From: Pseudomonadota bacterium
Lineage (GTDB): Bacteria; Pseudomonadota; Gammaproteobacteria; Steroidobacterales; Steroidobacteraceae
NCBI GenBank assembly: GCA_023391335.1
Contig: JAEWBG010000008.1
Coordinates: 1 to 57,131, forward strand
DNA length: 57,131 bases
Reading direction: 5' to 3'
Shown here: positions 1 to 7,832 of the stretch, piece by piece
How positions within the stretch are numbered: position 1 is the first letter of the stretch
Layout of the letters: the number at the start of each line of letters is the position of its first letter
Notes under the pieces: model-generated
The model's database searches: none
Told to the model about the DNA's origin: nothing
Seen by the model: only the letters and a program-made list of their open reading frames with translations
Made by a program: the position numbers and the translations under genes

Positions 1-173
1 GAGTGAGGTGTAAGGCCCCCCGTGTTCGACCGATCCACGAACCCCGAACCCCGATCCACCCGCACCCTTTTCCCATTGCTGATCTCCATTCAGCAGTCCA
101 ATGCCTCAAACCCGCTAGGTCAGGTGACGTCGCATCCCTACACTGCGCACCATCAGAAGAACGGAGTGCGCAC

Positions 174-248
174 ATGTCCCTGACTCGAGCCTTTCACATC
201 GCGGCCTTCCTGATGGCCCTGGCTTTTTTCGCTGCGGCACTGCTGTAG
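174..248 (+). CDS. 24-residue hydrophobic membrane peptide
   Basis: A short frame starting ATG encodes a peptide with an N-terminal Thr-Arg/His stretch followed by one continuous hydrophobic segment (about residues 8-24) that could span the inner membrane. A GGAG Shine-Dalgarno sequence lies 7 nt before the ATG. The frame stays open further upstream, but the earlier part looks non-coding. No family is recognised. Hydrophobic peptides of this size are often membrane or stress peptides, but nothing here shows a function. The spacing of the ribosome site is the main support; chance is not excluded. Confidence 0.4.
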   Translation: MSLTRAFHIAAFLMALAFFAAALL

Positions 249-275
249 CTGCAGTCGCTTAGGAAGCAATCAAAG

Positions 276-363
276 CCACGCAAGGAGACAGAGAACACGA
301 CGACCTTTAGGGCGCGAATCCCTCGTGATCTTTGTCTATCTTTGTGCTCTCTGTGTTACGTGC
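276..363. repeat. Inverted 9-nt-period array (family B)
   Basis: A left arm of CACGCAAG/GACAGAGAACACGA type faces a right arm of TTTGTGCTCTCTGTG type across a short spacer. The arms are imperfectly complementary and could form a hairpin just past the 3' end of ybiT, so it may act as a transcript end. Similar pairs recur between genes throughout the window. Confidence 0.6.
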
Positions 364-378
364 CCCTCTAAAGCTCAA

Positions 379-1983
379 TCACGCAGCAAGACTCTGGGTC
401 TTGACGTAGTCGTCGTAGCTGCCCTTGAAGTCGACCAGCGTTCCATCGCTCTTCAGTTCCAGGATTCGATTCGCCAAACCGCCGACGAACTCGCGATCGT
501 GCGAGACGAAAATCAGCGTACCCGGATATTTCTCCAAGCCGATCTGCAGCGATTCGATCGTTTCCATGTCCATGTGATTCGTCGGCTCGTCCATCAGCAA
601 CACGTTCGGCTTAGTCAGCATCAGCTTGCCGTAAATCATGCGGCCCTTCTCGCCGCCTGAAAGCACGTGGACTGACTTACGCGTCTCGTCCCCGGAGAAC
701 AGCAGACGGCCCAACGTCGCACGCACGATCTGATCGTCGTCGCTAGGCGCCTTCCATTCGCTCATCCAAGTAAACAGATCCAACTTCTGCGCGAACTCTG
801 CTTGCGGATCCTGCGGCATGTAACCGAGCTGAGCATTTTCGACCCAGGTGATTTCACCGCTCGTCGGCTGCAAGTCTCCCGCGAGGCAACGCATCAATGT
901 CGTTTTGCCGACGCCATTCGCACCGATGATCGCGATGCGTTCACCGGCCTCGACAGTGAGGTTGATGTCCTTCAAAACTTGAACGTTGGAATCCGGGTAG
1001 GTGAAGCAGAGCTTTTCAATGTTGACGGCATTGCGATAGAGCTTCTTGGCCTGCTCGAAACGAATGTACGGATTCTGGCGCGAAGACGGCTTCATCTCTT
1101 CGATCTTGATCTTCTCGATTTGCCGTTGGCGCGAAGTGGCTTGTCGAGCCTTGGACGCGTTCGCAGAGAAGCGACGTACGAATTCCTGCAGCTCGGCGAT
1201 GCGATCTTTCGCCTTTGCATTCGCTGCGGCCACGCGTTCGCGTGCCTGCACCGATGCCAACATGAAGTCGTCGTAGTTGCCCGGATAGATTTTGATCTGA
1301 CCGTAGTCGAGATCGGCCATGTGCGTGCAGACTTGATTCAAGAAGTGCCGATCGTGACTGATGATGATCATCGTGGCGTCGTATTGATTGAGCACGCCTT
1401 CGAGCCAGCCGATCGAATGAATGTCCAAGTTGTTGGTGGGCTCATCGAGCAACAGCACGTCGGGCTTCGAAAACAACGCCTGCGCCAGCAACACACGCAG
1501 CTTCCAACCCGGAGCGACTTCTCGCATCGGGCCGTTGTGATACTTGGGATCGATGCCTGCGTCCTTCAGCAAGGCTCCAGCACGTGCTTCTGCGTCATAG
1601 CCGCCGTACTCCGCGAACTTCGTCTCGAGATCGGCCGCGCGCATGTAGTCATCGTCGCTTGCGTTCGGATCCGCATAGATCGCATCGCGCTCTTGCATCG
1701 CCTTCCACATCTCCACGTGTCCTTGCATCACCACATCGAGCACGCGCTGATCTTCGTAAGCGAATTGATCCTGACGCAGCCGCCCGAGACGTAGCCCACT
1801 TTGCAGCATGACTTCGCCGGAGCTCTGCTCGAGTTCCCTGCCGAGGATCTTCATGAAGGTCGACTTGCCGCATCCGTTCGCACCGATGAGTCCGTAACGG
1901 TTGCCATCGGAGAATTTGACGGTGACGTTTTCGAAGAGCGGCTTCGCGCCGAATTGAATAGAGACGTTGGAAGTCGAAAGCAT
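379..1983 (-). CDS. ybiT: ABC-F family ATPase YbiT-like
   Basis: This is a soluble ABC-F protein with two nucleotide-binding domains and no membrane part. Walker A motifs are GANGCGKST (residues 34-42) in the first domain and GANGVGKTT in the second. Walker B motifs are LLLDEPTNN and LLMDEPTNH. The second domain has the canonical signature LSGGEKGRM, while the first has the variant PGWKLRVLLAQAL typical of YbiT. The inter-domain linker carries the RRFSANASKARQATSR stretch shared with E. coli YbiT, and the length (534 versus about 530) matches. ABC-F proteins bind the ribosomal E site and influence translation; the precise role of YbiT is unsettled. It is monocistronic, with a 280-nt gap to the divergent gene upstream. 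Confidence 0.95.
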   Translation of the reverse strand: MLSTSNVSIQFGAKPLFENVTVKFSDGNRYGLIGANGCGKSTFMKILGRELEQSSGEVMLQSGLRLGRLRQDQFAYEDQRVLDVVMQGHVEMWKAMQERDAIYADPNASDDDYMRAADLETKFAEYGGYDAEARAGALLKDAGIDPKYHNGPMREVAPGWKLRVLLAQALFSKPDVLLLDEPTNNLDIHSIGWLEGVLNQYDATMIIISHDRHFLNQVCTHMADLDYGQIKIYPGNYDDFMLASVQARERVAAANAKAKDRIAELQEFVRRFSANASKARQATSRQRQIEKIKIEEMKPSSRQNPYIRFEQAKKLYRNAVNIEKLCFTYPDSNVQVLKDINLTVEAGERIAIIGANGVGKTTLMRCLAGDLQPTSGEITWVENAQLGYMPQDPQAEFAQKLDLFTWMSEWKAPSDDDQIVRATLGRLLFSGDETRKSVHVLSGGEKGRMIYGKLMLTKPNVLLMDEPTNHMDMETIESLQIGLEKYPGTLIFVSHDREFVGGLANRILELKSDGTLVDFKGSYDDYVKTQSLAA

Positions 1984-2263
1984 GTACGTAGCGTCCGCGC
2001 TGTGCAGGCCGTTAAGGCGCGTGAAAGGATCGATGGGGGCTGTCCCGCGTGGTGGAAACGACTACCGAATTTTCGGCGTTTGCGGCTAACAGCGGGCGCG
2101 CAGTGTAACGGAAAATGCCGATATTTTCGATGCGGGCTGGGCAATGGGCACGAATGGCCCTCCCCTGAAGCACTGCGTTCTGCCCGCTGTTTCGTTATCT
2201 TTTCGCCAATTGGCGGCGCTCTTAGGCCTCGTCTGGATCGAGCTTTGTTATTGGAGAACTGGC

Positions 2264-2653
2264 GTGACGGTGGCTGATTCAAGCACTCAGGATTCGGATC
2301 GCGAAATACTCGCCAAAGCGATACGCCGTCTGTTCGAATTATGGAATCTCAGCGATGCGCAATCCGCTTGGGTTCTGGGCTTGGAAAACCACCAAGATCC
2401 GATCCTCACCCAGATCCGTTCAGGCGGAAGCTTGCCAAACGAAACCGGCCTTGTCGCACGCGCTCGCATCTTGCTCAGTATCCATCGGAAGCTGCAGCTG
2501 CTGCTGCCCACCAATCCGCAGGTCGCCATGAAATGGATACATGCGCCGAACCCGCAGCTAAATGGGAGCACGCCCATTGAGATCATTCGCACGCACGGCG
2601 ATCTCGGCGCACAGCAGATTGCATCCTTACTCGAACGCCAATCAACACGCTAG
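2264..2653 (+). CDS. MbcA/ParS/Xre antitoxin-like protein (DUF2384)
   Basis: The 129-residue product has a helical N-terminal region (about 13-60) consistent with an Xre-type helix-turn-helix. Its C-terminal region (about 70-125) resembles the MbcA/ParS/Xre toxin-binding domain, with a long-helix LLSIHRKLQLLLP stretch and the closing TPIEIIRTHGDLGAQQIASLL pattern. Such proteins usually pair with a RES-domain toxin that destroys NAD, but no RES gene is adjacent here. The GTG start was chosen because GGAG lies 7 nt before it; a second GTG 6 nt later is less well spaced. The next gene begins 18 nt after the stop, so the two are probably co-transcribed. It may be an orphan regulator rather than an antitoxin. 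Confidence 0.75.
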   Translation: MTVADSSTQDSDREILAKAIRRLFELWNLSDAQSAWVLGLENHQDPILTQIRSGGSLPNETGLVARARILLSIHRKLQLLLPTNPQVAMKWIHAPNPQLNGSTPIEIIRTHGDLGAQQIASLLERQSTR

Positions 2654-2671
2654 GCGAGAGGAGACACCGGC

Positions 2672-3208
2672 ATGATGAAATGTCCGAAGTGCAAAACACC
2701 CGAACTGTTGCCCACGATGATCGAAGAGGGCCTTCCGGCATTGGGCTGCGCGCAGTGCCACGGCAGTTTGGTCTCGCTTTTGTATTACCGCCATTGGGCC
2801 GAAACGCAGAAGAGCGCCTCGACCGCCGAGTCGAAACCGAATGCGATCGCGACGGACGATACAGCTACCGCGCTGACGTGTCCGAAATGCAGCCGCTTCA
2901 TGATGAAGTACAAGGTCAGCGGTGCAGTCGCGAATCGCTTGGACGTCTGTGGTTACTGCGATGAAGCCTGGTTGGATCGCGGCGAGTGGGAGTTACTCGA
3001 GGCCCTGCATCTCAGTCACAGGCTTCCCACCATATTCACCGAGCAATGGCAGCGCCGCATCCGCCGTGAAATGAGCGAAGAGGGCCGTCGGTCGATCCTT
3101 CAACGCACGATTGGCACCGAGGGCGTCGCAAAGGTAGAAGCGTTTCGCGATTGGCTCGCGCAAAGCGGCCATCGCGCTGAGGTGCTGACCTACCTCTACC
3201 GTAAATGA
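2672..3208 (+). CDS. Zinc-ribbon (zf-TFIIB-type) protein
   Basis: The 178-residue cytoplasmic protein has two CxxC knuckle pairs in duplicate. MKCPKCKTPEL near the start combines with LGCAQCHG (about 26-33). LTCPKCSRFM combines with DVCGYCDEAWLDRGEWELL (about residues 69-108), the usual signature of zf-TFIIB proteins. The C-terminal third is charged and unassigned. An AGAGGAG ribosome site precedes the ATG. It follows the antitoxin-like gene by 18 nt. Its 3' end overlaps the convergent next gene by 13 nt. Metal binding is a safe inference; the biological role is unknown. Confidence 0.75.
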   Translation: MMKCPKCKTPELLPTMIEEGLPALGCAQCHGSLVSLLYYRHWAETQKSASTAESKPNAIATDDTATALTCPKCSRFMMKYKVSGAVANRLDVCGYCDEAWLDRGEWELLEALHLSHRLPTIFTEQWQRRIRREMSEEGRRSILQRTIGTEGVAKVEAFRDWLAQSGHRAEVLTYLYRK

Positions 3209-3828
3209 ACCGGAGCGCGGATCTTCAGACTCGACAAGCGCAAATCATAGATTGTCCCCGGCGCATCGAAATCGTATGTCGTCAGCGGCTTCGATCGCGT
3301 CCACAGTTTGCCGTCCGTTTTGCCGACGCGCGACCACCCTCTTACAGCGAACCACGTCGGGTCAGACGCGAGCGTCCCGAATGCACCTCCTAGCAGAGGG
3401 AGCGGCCATCGCGTTTTCGTCGGAGATGCCGTCAGTTCGAAACTCACCTCATCGTGAATCATGGCAACCCGACCGCGCTCTTCCCAACGCCAATCGAACT
3501 TCGCGAGCTGTTTCGGCAATCCCCACACTTCGCGACCGGCCTGCAACGAGACTTCGCTGTCCACATAGATATTGGAGATCCATGCGCCGATGCGCGCACC
3601 CCTTCGCACCAGGGCCGGGGCAACGATGCATTCGCAATATTGAAACGTCGATCGCTCACCGTACTGAGCGACAAAGAAAACCGATAGCGTTTTGCCTGGC
3701 GAGATCGGCACCACGCGCAATGAACTCGGCACTTGCGCGGCAATGCGCTCGATTGGAGTAGCGCGCACGATCGCGACCGCTTTGCCGGAGAGTCGCCAGG
3801 GCGCTGGCGGATAGAGTGTCGCGTGCAT
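3196..3828 (-). CDS. Acetoacetate decarboxylase-fold protein
   Basis: The 210-residue protein matches the acetoacetate decarboxylase family across its length. The key segment is AGREVWGLPKQLAKF (about 97-111), in which Lys106 aligns with the Schiff-base lysine of the clostridial enzyme. The neighbouring lysine that lowers its pKa is Gln107 here, so true decarboxylase activity is doubtful. Many bacterial members are of unknown substrate and may act as aldolase-dehydratases. No signal peptide is visible. It converges on the zinc-ribbon gene with a 13-nt overlap, and 54 nt separate its start from the 3' end of the next minus-strand gene. Confidence 0.8.
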   Translation of the reverse strand: MHATLYPPAPWRLSGKAVAIVRATPIERIAAQVPSSLRVVPISPGKTLSVFFVAQYGERSTFQYCECIVAPALVRRGARIGAWISNIYVDSEVSLQAGREVWGLPKQLAKFDWRWEERGRVAMIHDEVSFELTASPTKTRWPLPLLGGAFGTLASDPTWFAVRGWSRVGKTDGKLWTRSKPLTTYDFDAPGTIYDLRLSSLKIRAPVHLR

Positions 3829-3882
3829 GCCAATCTCAGAAGATGGTCAGGGAAGACTCAAAGGTTTGCGGACGCATTCGAT

Positions 3883-4743
3883 TCAATCTTGCACACTCAA
3901 TCGAGCAAATACGCGCTTCATGGCATTGACCCGAGCAATGTAGCCGCGCGCATCGTGATCGCCGCATTTCTGCCCAGGTGCCAAGCGCAGCCCGCGTCGA
4001 GCATAAACGTTGCCCGCCCCGGCGCCGCATAGATGAATCAACGTTGCGAGCTCCTGCTTCTGCTGCAACGTGGCGCGCGTGATCCGATTGGCCGCCAACG
4101 TCTGAGCGACCTGCCGATCCAAATAGGCGGACGTCATTTCGATTGCGTTCGATGCTAGCACGCGTGCGTAGAGCCAATTGAACCAGCAGGAATGGGGATC
4201 GTCCCACGGCCCATCTTCCACCACGACGTGATGATGCACGCAGTAGCGCCGAGCCAGAGCGAAGGTTCCATCCGTGATCTGATACATCCCTACCGCACTC
4301 GATGCCGGACGATACACCTCGAACGGCTTGGCTTTTCGCAATGAGAACCGCCAGTACGTGCGCACGATCGGATTACCCGATCCCTCCACCTGCGCCAGTG
4401 CGGCAAGAAAATCCGGCGTCATCACGGCAGTGGAATGTTTGCGGAATGCGGATTCGTACGTGTCCCAGGTTTCAGCCGGCATGCGATACAACACGCCGCT
4501 GACTGGAAACCACAGCTCGGATGGTTTGCGAACGACTTGATAGATCCAGTTCACCGCGAGCCATAAGACAACCAGCGCAGAGAAGCCTATGAAAATTTGC
4601 AGTCCGGCGGGCGCGCGTCGATAGCGTTTGAACCAACGTTTGCGGGTGCTGGCTTTCGGGATGAATCTCTTGAGCTGGAAGCGACTGCGCTTGCGACTAG
4701 ATCGCGCGCTGGTTTTTGTTTTGACTCTTGGGCGGCTTGCCAT
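3883..4743 (-). CDS. Membrane-anchored lytic transglycosylase (SLT-type)
   Basis: The N-terminus is strongly basic (first 45 residues) and is followed by one transmembrane helix (about 49-68), placing the rest in the periplasm. The catalytic region has the SLT-type acid in FLAALAQVEGSGNP (Glu120), then a GMYQITDGTFALA stretch (about 152-164) corresponding to the GLMQI-like motif of lysozyme-fold transglycosylases. The fold would cleave the beta-1,4 bond of peptidoglycan with 1,6-anhydro ring formation. A C-terminal region with several cysteines follows. The gene stands alone between the convergent-looking repeat and the decarboxylase-like gene. The function is a family inference. Confidence 0.75.
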   Translation of the reverse strand: MASRPRVKTKTSARSSRKRSRFQLKRFIPKASTRKRWFKRYRRAPAGLQIFIGFSALVVLWLAVNWIYQVVRKPSELWFPVSGVLYRMPAETWDTYESAFRKHSTAVMTPDFLAALAQVEGSGNPIVRTYWRFSLRKAKPFEVYRPASSAVGMYQITDGTFALARRYCVHHHVVVEDGPWDDPHSCWFNWLYARVLASNAIEMTSAYLDRQVAQTLAANRITRATLQQKQELATLIHLCGAGAGNVYARRGLRLAPGQKCGDHDARGYIARVNAMKRVFARLSVQD

Positions 4744-4784
4744 GCCGCGATTGTGAAGTTAGCTGGCTCAGCGAGAAAGAGTTA

Positions 4785-4927
4785 TCTCCACGGAGGGCAC
4801 GGAGCACACGGAGATAGATCCTAGTTCGAAGCAACGATCTAGCGCCCGCAACCGGTTCACCCTAGGAGCTCGCTGCATGCGCATTTGATCTTATGAGCGG
4901 CAGTCTTCCTCCGTGTTCTCCGTGGAA
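4785..4927. repeat. Inverted 9-nt-period array (family B)
   Basis: A left arm with three CACGGAG units (CCACGGAGGGCACGGAGCAC) faces a right arm of CTCCGTGTTCTCCGTGG across about 85 nt. The arms are complementary. It occupies the gap between the efflux pump's 3' end and the SLT gene. Confidence 0.65.
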
Positions 4928-4945
4928 ACATTCTTCTTCCGTAAA

Positions 4946-6493
4946 CTAATGAGCAGCCGCAGGGCCGGCGCCTTTTTCCGGCGGGCGAGTGAACCAAATC
5001 AGCAACGCCGCAGCAGCGAAGATCGGCACCATCCACGCAAACACATCATTCGTCGCGAGTTGCACTGCCTGACCGAGGACTGTCTGATCCAACGCGGCAA
5101 GCGTCTGTTGCGAGCTGAATCCGATCGCATCCAGCCGATGCAGCTGGGACGCTACGGCGGGATTTCCGGCTGTGACGTTTTCGACGAGTTGTGCATGGTG
5201 GCGACCGATTTGATTATCCCAAAGCGTCGTCGAGATCGACGCGGCAAAGGCGGCTGCCGTCGAGCGCACGAACGCCATCAACCCGGACGCGGATGCAACT
5301 TGGTTCTGCTGCAGATGTCCCAGCGCCACGATTGAAAGCGGCAGAAAGAACAAACCCATCGCCAGGCCTTGGAAGAACTGTGGCGTGAGGATCTGCCAGA
5401 ACGTGACGCTACTGGTGAAATGCGCTCGCACGCTAAACGTGATCATGAAGATGACCATTGAGGCCGATACCATCAGCCGCGGATCGATGCGGCCGACCTG
5501 TCGGGCGATCATCGGCGCAAGCAGCATGGCCAACACGCCATTACTTGCGAGCACCAAGCCAGCAGTGAGCGCCGGATATCCCATGTACCTCTGCAACCAT
5601 TGCGGAATCACTACAACCGACGCGAAGTACACCGCGAATACGAGCGACAACGTCAACGTCGCGATGGTGAACTCGCGATTCTGGAAGAGATGCAAATCGA
5701 CGATCGGGTTTTTGTCGGTGAGTTCCCACGCAATGAAGAACGTGAAACAGACCACCGAGATGACGGTCAGCGCGATGATCACGGGCGAACCGAACCAATC
5801 GAGCTCACGGCCCTTGTCCAAGACGATCTGCATGCTGCCGATCGCCATCACCATCAAAGCCAACCCGATACGATCGATGGGAATGTGACGTGTCGGCGTC
5901 TCGCGGTCCTTGTACAGTCGCCACACAGCCATAACGGTTAGCAATCCAAACGGCACGTTGATGAAGAAGATCCACGGCCACGAATGCTCATCCGAGATGT
6001 AGCCGCCCAAGATCGGCCCCATCACTGGACCTAAGATCGTCGTCATCGCCCAGACGCCTTGACCCACAGCGAACTTCTCGCGCGGATAGCTTGCGAATAG
6101 CAGCGCTTGCGACAGCGGCATGATCGGCCCGCCGCACAGTCCCTGCAAAATCCTGAAGAACACCAGCATTTCCAGGCTGCGTGACAGACCGCAGGCCGCG
6201 CTCATCATGATGAATCCGAGCATTGCGCTGACGAACGTCTTCACGGTCCCAAAACGCGCCACTAACCAGCCGCATAAGGGAACGATGATCGCCTCGGCAA
6301 CCGCATAACTCGTGATGATCCACGTGCCTTGCGTCGGGGATACGCCAATCGATCCGGCGATCGTGGGGACAGAGACGTTCGCGACAGTCATGTCGAGAAC
6401 GACCATGAAGTTGGCAAGACCGATTGCGACGGTCGCAAGCGCCAGCTTGCCGCCCTGCATGGGCGGCTTCGCTACAGGTGCCGGAGTACTCAT
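4946..6493 (-). CDS. emrB: EmrB-type MFS drug:H+ antiporter (DHA2)
   Basis: A 515-residue inner-membrane permease with about 14 hydrophobic segments, the size and topology of the DHA2 drug:proton antiporter family. Typical features are LDMTVANVSVPTIAGSIGVS in the first helix region, the WIITSYAVAEAIIVPLCGWL segment, and the antiporter motif-C-like GPVMGPILGGY. It is the last gene of a four-gene operon and begins 27 nt after the EmrA-type gene. An AGGG ribosome site lies before the ATG. It would extrude hydrophobic toxic compounds through the adaptor and outer-membrane channel encoded upstream. Substrates cannot be read from the sequence. Confidence 0.93.
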   Translation of the reverse strand: MSTPAPVAKPPMQGGKLALATVAIGLANFMVVLDMTVANVSVPTIAGSIGVSPTQGTWIITSYAVAEAIIVPLCGWLVARFGTVKTFVSAMLGFIMMSAACGLSRSLEMLVFFRILQGLCGGPIMPLSQALLFASYPREKFAVGQGVWAMTTILGPVMGPILGGYISDEHSWPWIFFINVPFGLLTVMAVWRLYKDRETPTRHIPIDRIGLALMVMAIGSMQIVLDKGRELDWFGSPVIIALTVISVVCFTFFIAWELTDKNPIVDLHLFQNREFTIATLTLSLVFAVYFASVVVIPQWLQRYMGYPALTAGLVLASNGVLAMLLAPMIARQVGRIDPRLMVSASMVIFMITFSVRAHFTSSVTFWQILTPQFFQGLAMGLFFLPLSIVALGHLQQNQVASASGLMAFVRSTAAAFAASISTTLWDNQIGRHHAQLVENVTAGNPAVASQLHRLDAIGFSSQQTLAALDQTVLGQAVQLATNDVFAWMVPIFAAAALLIWFTRPPEKGAGPAAAH

Positions 6494-6520
6494 ACCGTGG
6501 CCCTACGTGGTTGAGAACGA

Positions 6521-7756
6521 TCAGCCCTTGGCGACCCGGCTCTCGCCGAGATTTGCATTGATGATTTGCGCAACGTGCTGGTCGGCGCTGGCGCTCTCGC
6601 GGTCGTACACCTGCGTCTCATAGGCAGGGTCCTGGCGAGGCACTGCGGCTAGGCGCGGGCCGGACTGATCGTGACTGTCGATATTCACTTTCATCGACAG
6701 GCCGATGCGCAACGGATGCTTCTGCAGCTCGTCTGGATTGAGTTTGATGCGCACCGGAACGCGCTGCACGACCTTGATCCAGTTGCCGGTTGCGTTCTGC
6801 GCCGGCAGTAGCGAGAACGCACTGCCGGTGCCGGAGCCGATACCTTCAACGGTGCCGTGATATTCGACCGATCCACCGTACAGATCGGACTCGAGCGTCG
6901 CAGGCTGCCCGATGTGCACACCTTCAATTTCCACTTCCTTGTAATTTGCATCCACCCACACATCGTTGAGCGCGATGACCGCCATCAGCGGCGTGCCAGC
7001 TTGCAAGCGCTGACCGAGCTGCACGCTGCGACGAGCCACATAGCCGGAGATTGGCGAAACGATTTTTTGGCGTTCGCGCTGTAGATATGCAGCACGCACA
7101 TTTGCCGCTGCGGCTTGCACACGCGGGTGGCTAGAAACATCAGTACCTTCAATCTGTGCGCGATTGGCACTGAGCTGCTCGCGGGCGGCGGCGACTGCCT
7201 GCTCTGCCGCCTTCACCTGCGCTGCGGCCGACTCCATCTGCAATCGCGCATTCGCCAACTCTTCGCCGCCAACTGCGCCGGTGTCTTTCAGATCGGCTCG
7301 ACGCTCGTATTCGGTTCTCGCCCGCTCGTAAGCGGAACGAGCAGCACTGAGATCGGCCTGCCGAGCAGCGACCTGCGCGCGAAACCCTTCCGTGTTCGCA
7401 AACATCGTGCGCACTTCGCGAACGGTCCGCGCCAGTTCTGCGTCGGCTTGAGCGAGCGCGATGTCGCTGTCGCTCGTGTCGAGTTCGACGAGCACCTGAC
7501 CCGCTTTCACGTAGTCGTTGTCATCCACTGTGATGCTGGTGACGGTACCGCCCACTTGCGGAGTGATCTCAACCATATTGCCGCCGACGTACGCGTTGTC
7601 CGTCGTGACGTGATAACGCCCGTACGCAAAGTGATAGATCGCCCACAGCAGGCCGACGGACACGAATGCCAGCGCGATGATGGAGAGCACGCGCTTGCGC
7701 TTGTTACCGGCCGGTTGGGCCTCGGCGGCTGAGGCGTTGTTGTTCGATTCGCTCAC
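6521..7756 (-). CDS. emrA: EmrA-type HlyD family membrane-fusion adaptor
   Basis: The 411-residue protein has a low-complexity N-terminus, one transmembrane helix (about 22-45) and a periplasmic adaptor body. The biotinyl-lipoyl-like half motifs TPQVGGTVTSITVDDNDYVKAG and VSPISGYVARRSVQLGQ flank a long alanine- and glutamine-rich coiled-coil hairpin (about 105-215). This is the MFP organisation of EmrA. Translation starts at GTG with GAGGA 7 nt upstream. It sits 76 nt downstream of the outer-membrane component and 27 nt upstream of the pump, so a tripartite complex is expected. Confidence 0.93.
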   Translation of the reverse strand: MSESNNNASAAEAQPAGNKRKRVLSIIALAFVSVGLLWAIYHFAYGRYHVTTDNAYVGGNMVEITPQVGGTVTSITVDDNDYVKAGQVLVELDTSDSDIALAQADAELARTVREVRTMFANTEGFRAQVAARQADLSAARSAYERARTEYERRADLKDTGAVGGEELANARLQMESAAAQVKAAEQAVAAAREQLSANRAQIEGTDVSSHPRVQAAAANVRAAYLQRERQKIVSPISGYVARRSVQLGQRLQAGTPLMAVIALNDVWVDANYKEVEIEGVHIGQPATLESDLYGGSVEYHGTVEGIGSGTGSAFSLLPAQNATGNWIKVVQRVPVRIKLNPDELQKHPLRIGLSMKVNIDSHDQSGPRLAAVPRQDPAYETQVYDRESASADQHVAQIINANLGESRVAKG

Positions 7757-7832
7757 GTTTCAATCCTCGGTCGCGCTGCGCACGACGTCATAAATCTCTT
7801 CCGACTAATCACTATCCGCGATCCGCTATCCG

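Noticed and set aside
802..1794. Long open frame on the plus strand within ybiT
   Set aside because: It is antisense to a clear ABC-F gene and has no recognisable motifs; long antisense frames are common in GC-rich genes.
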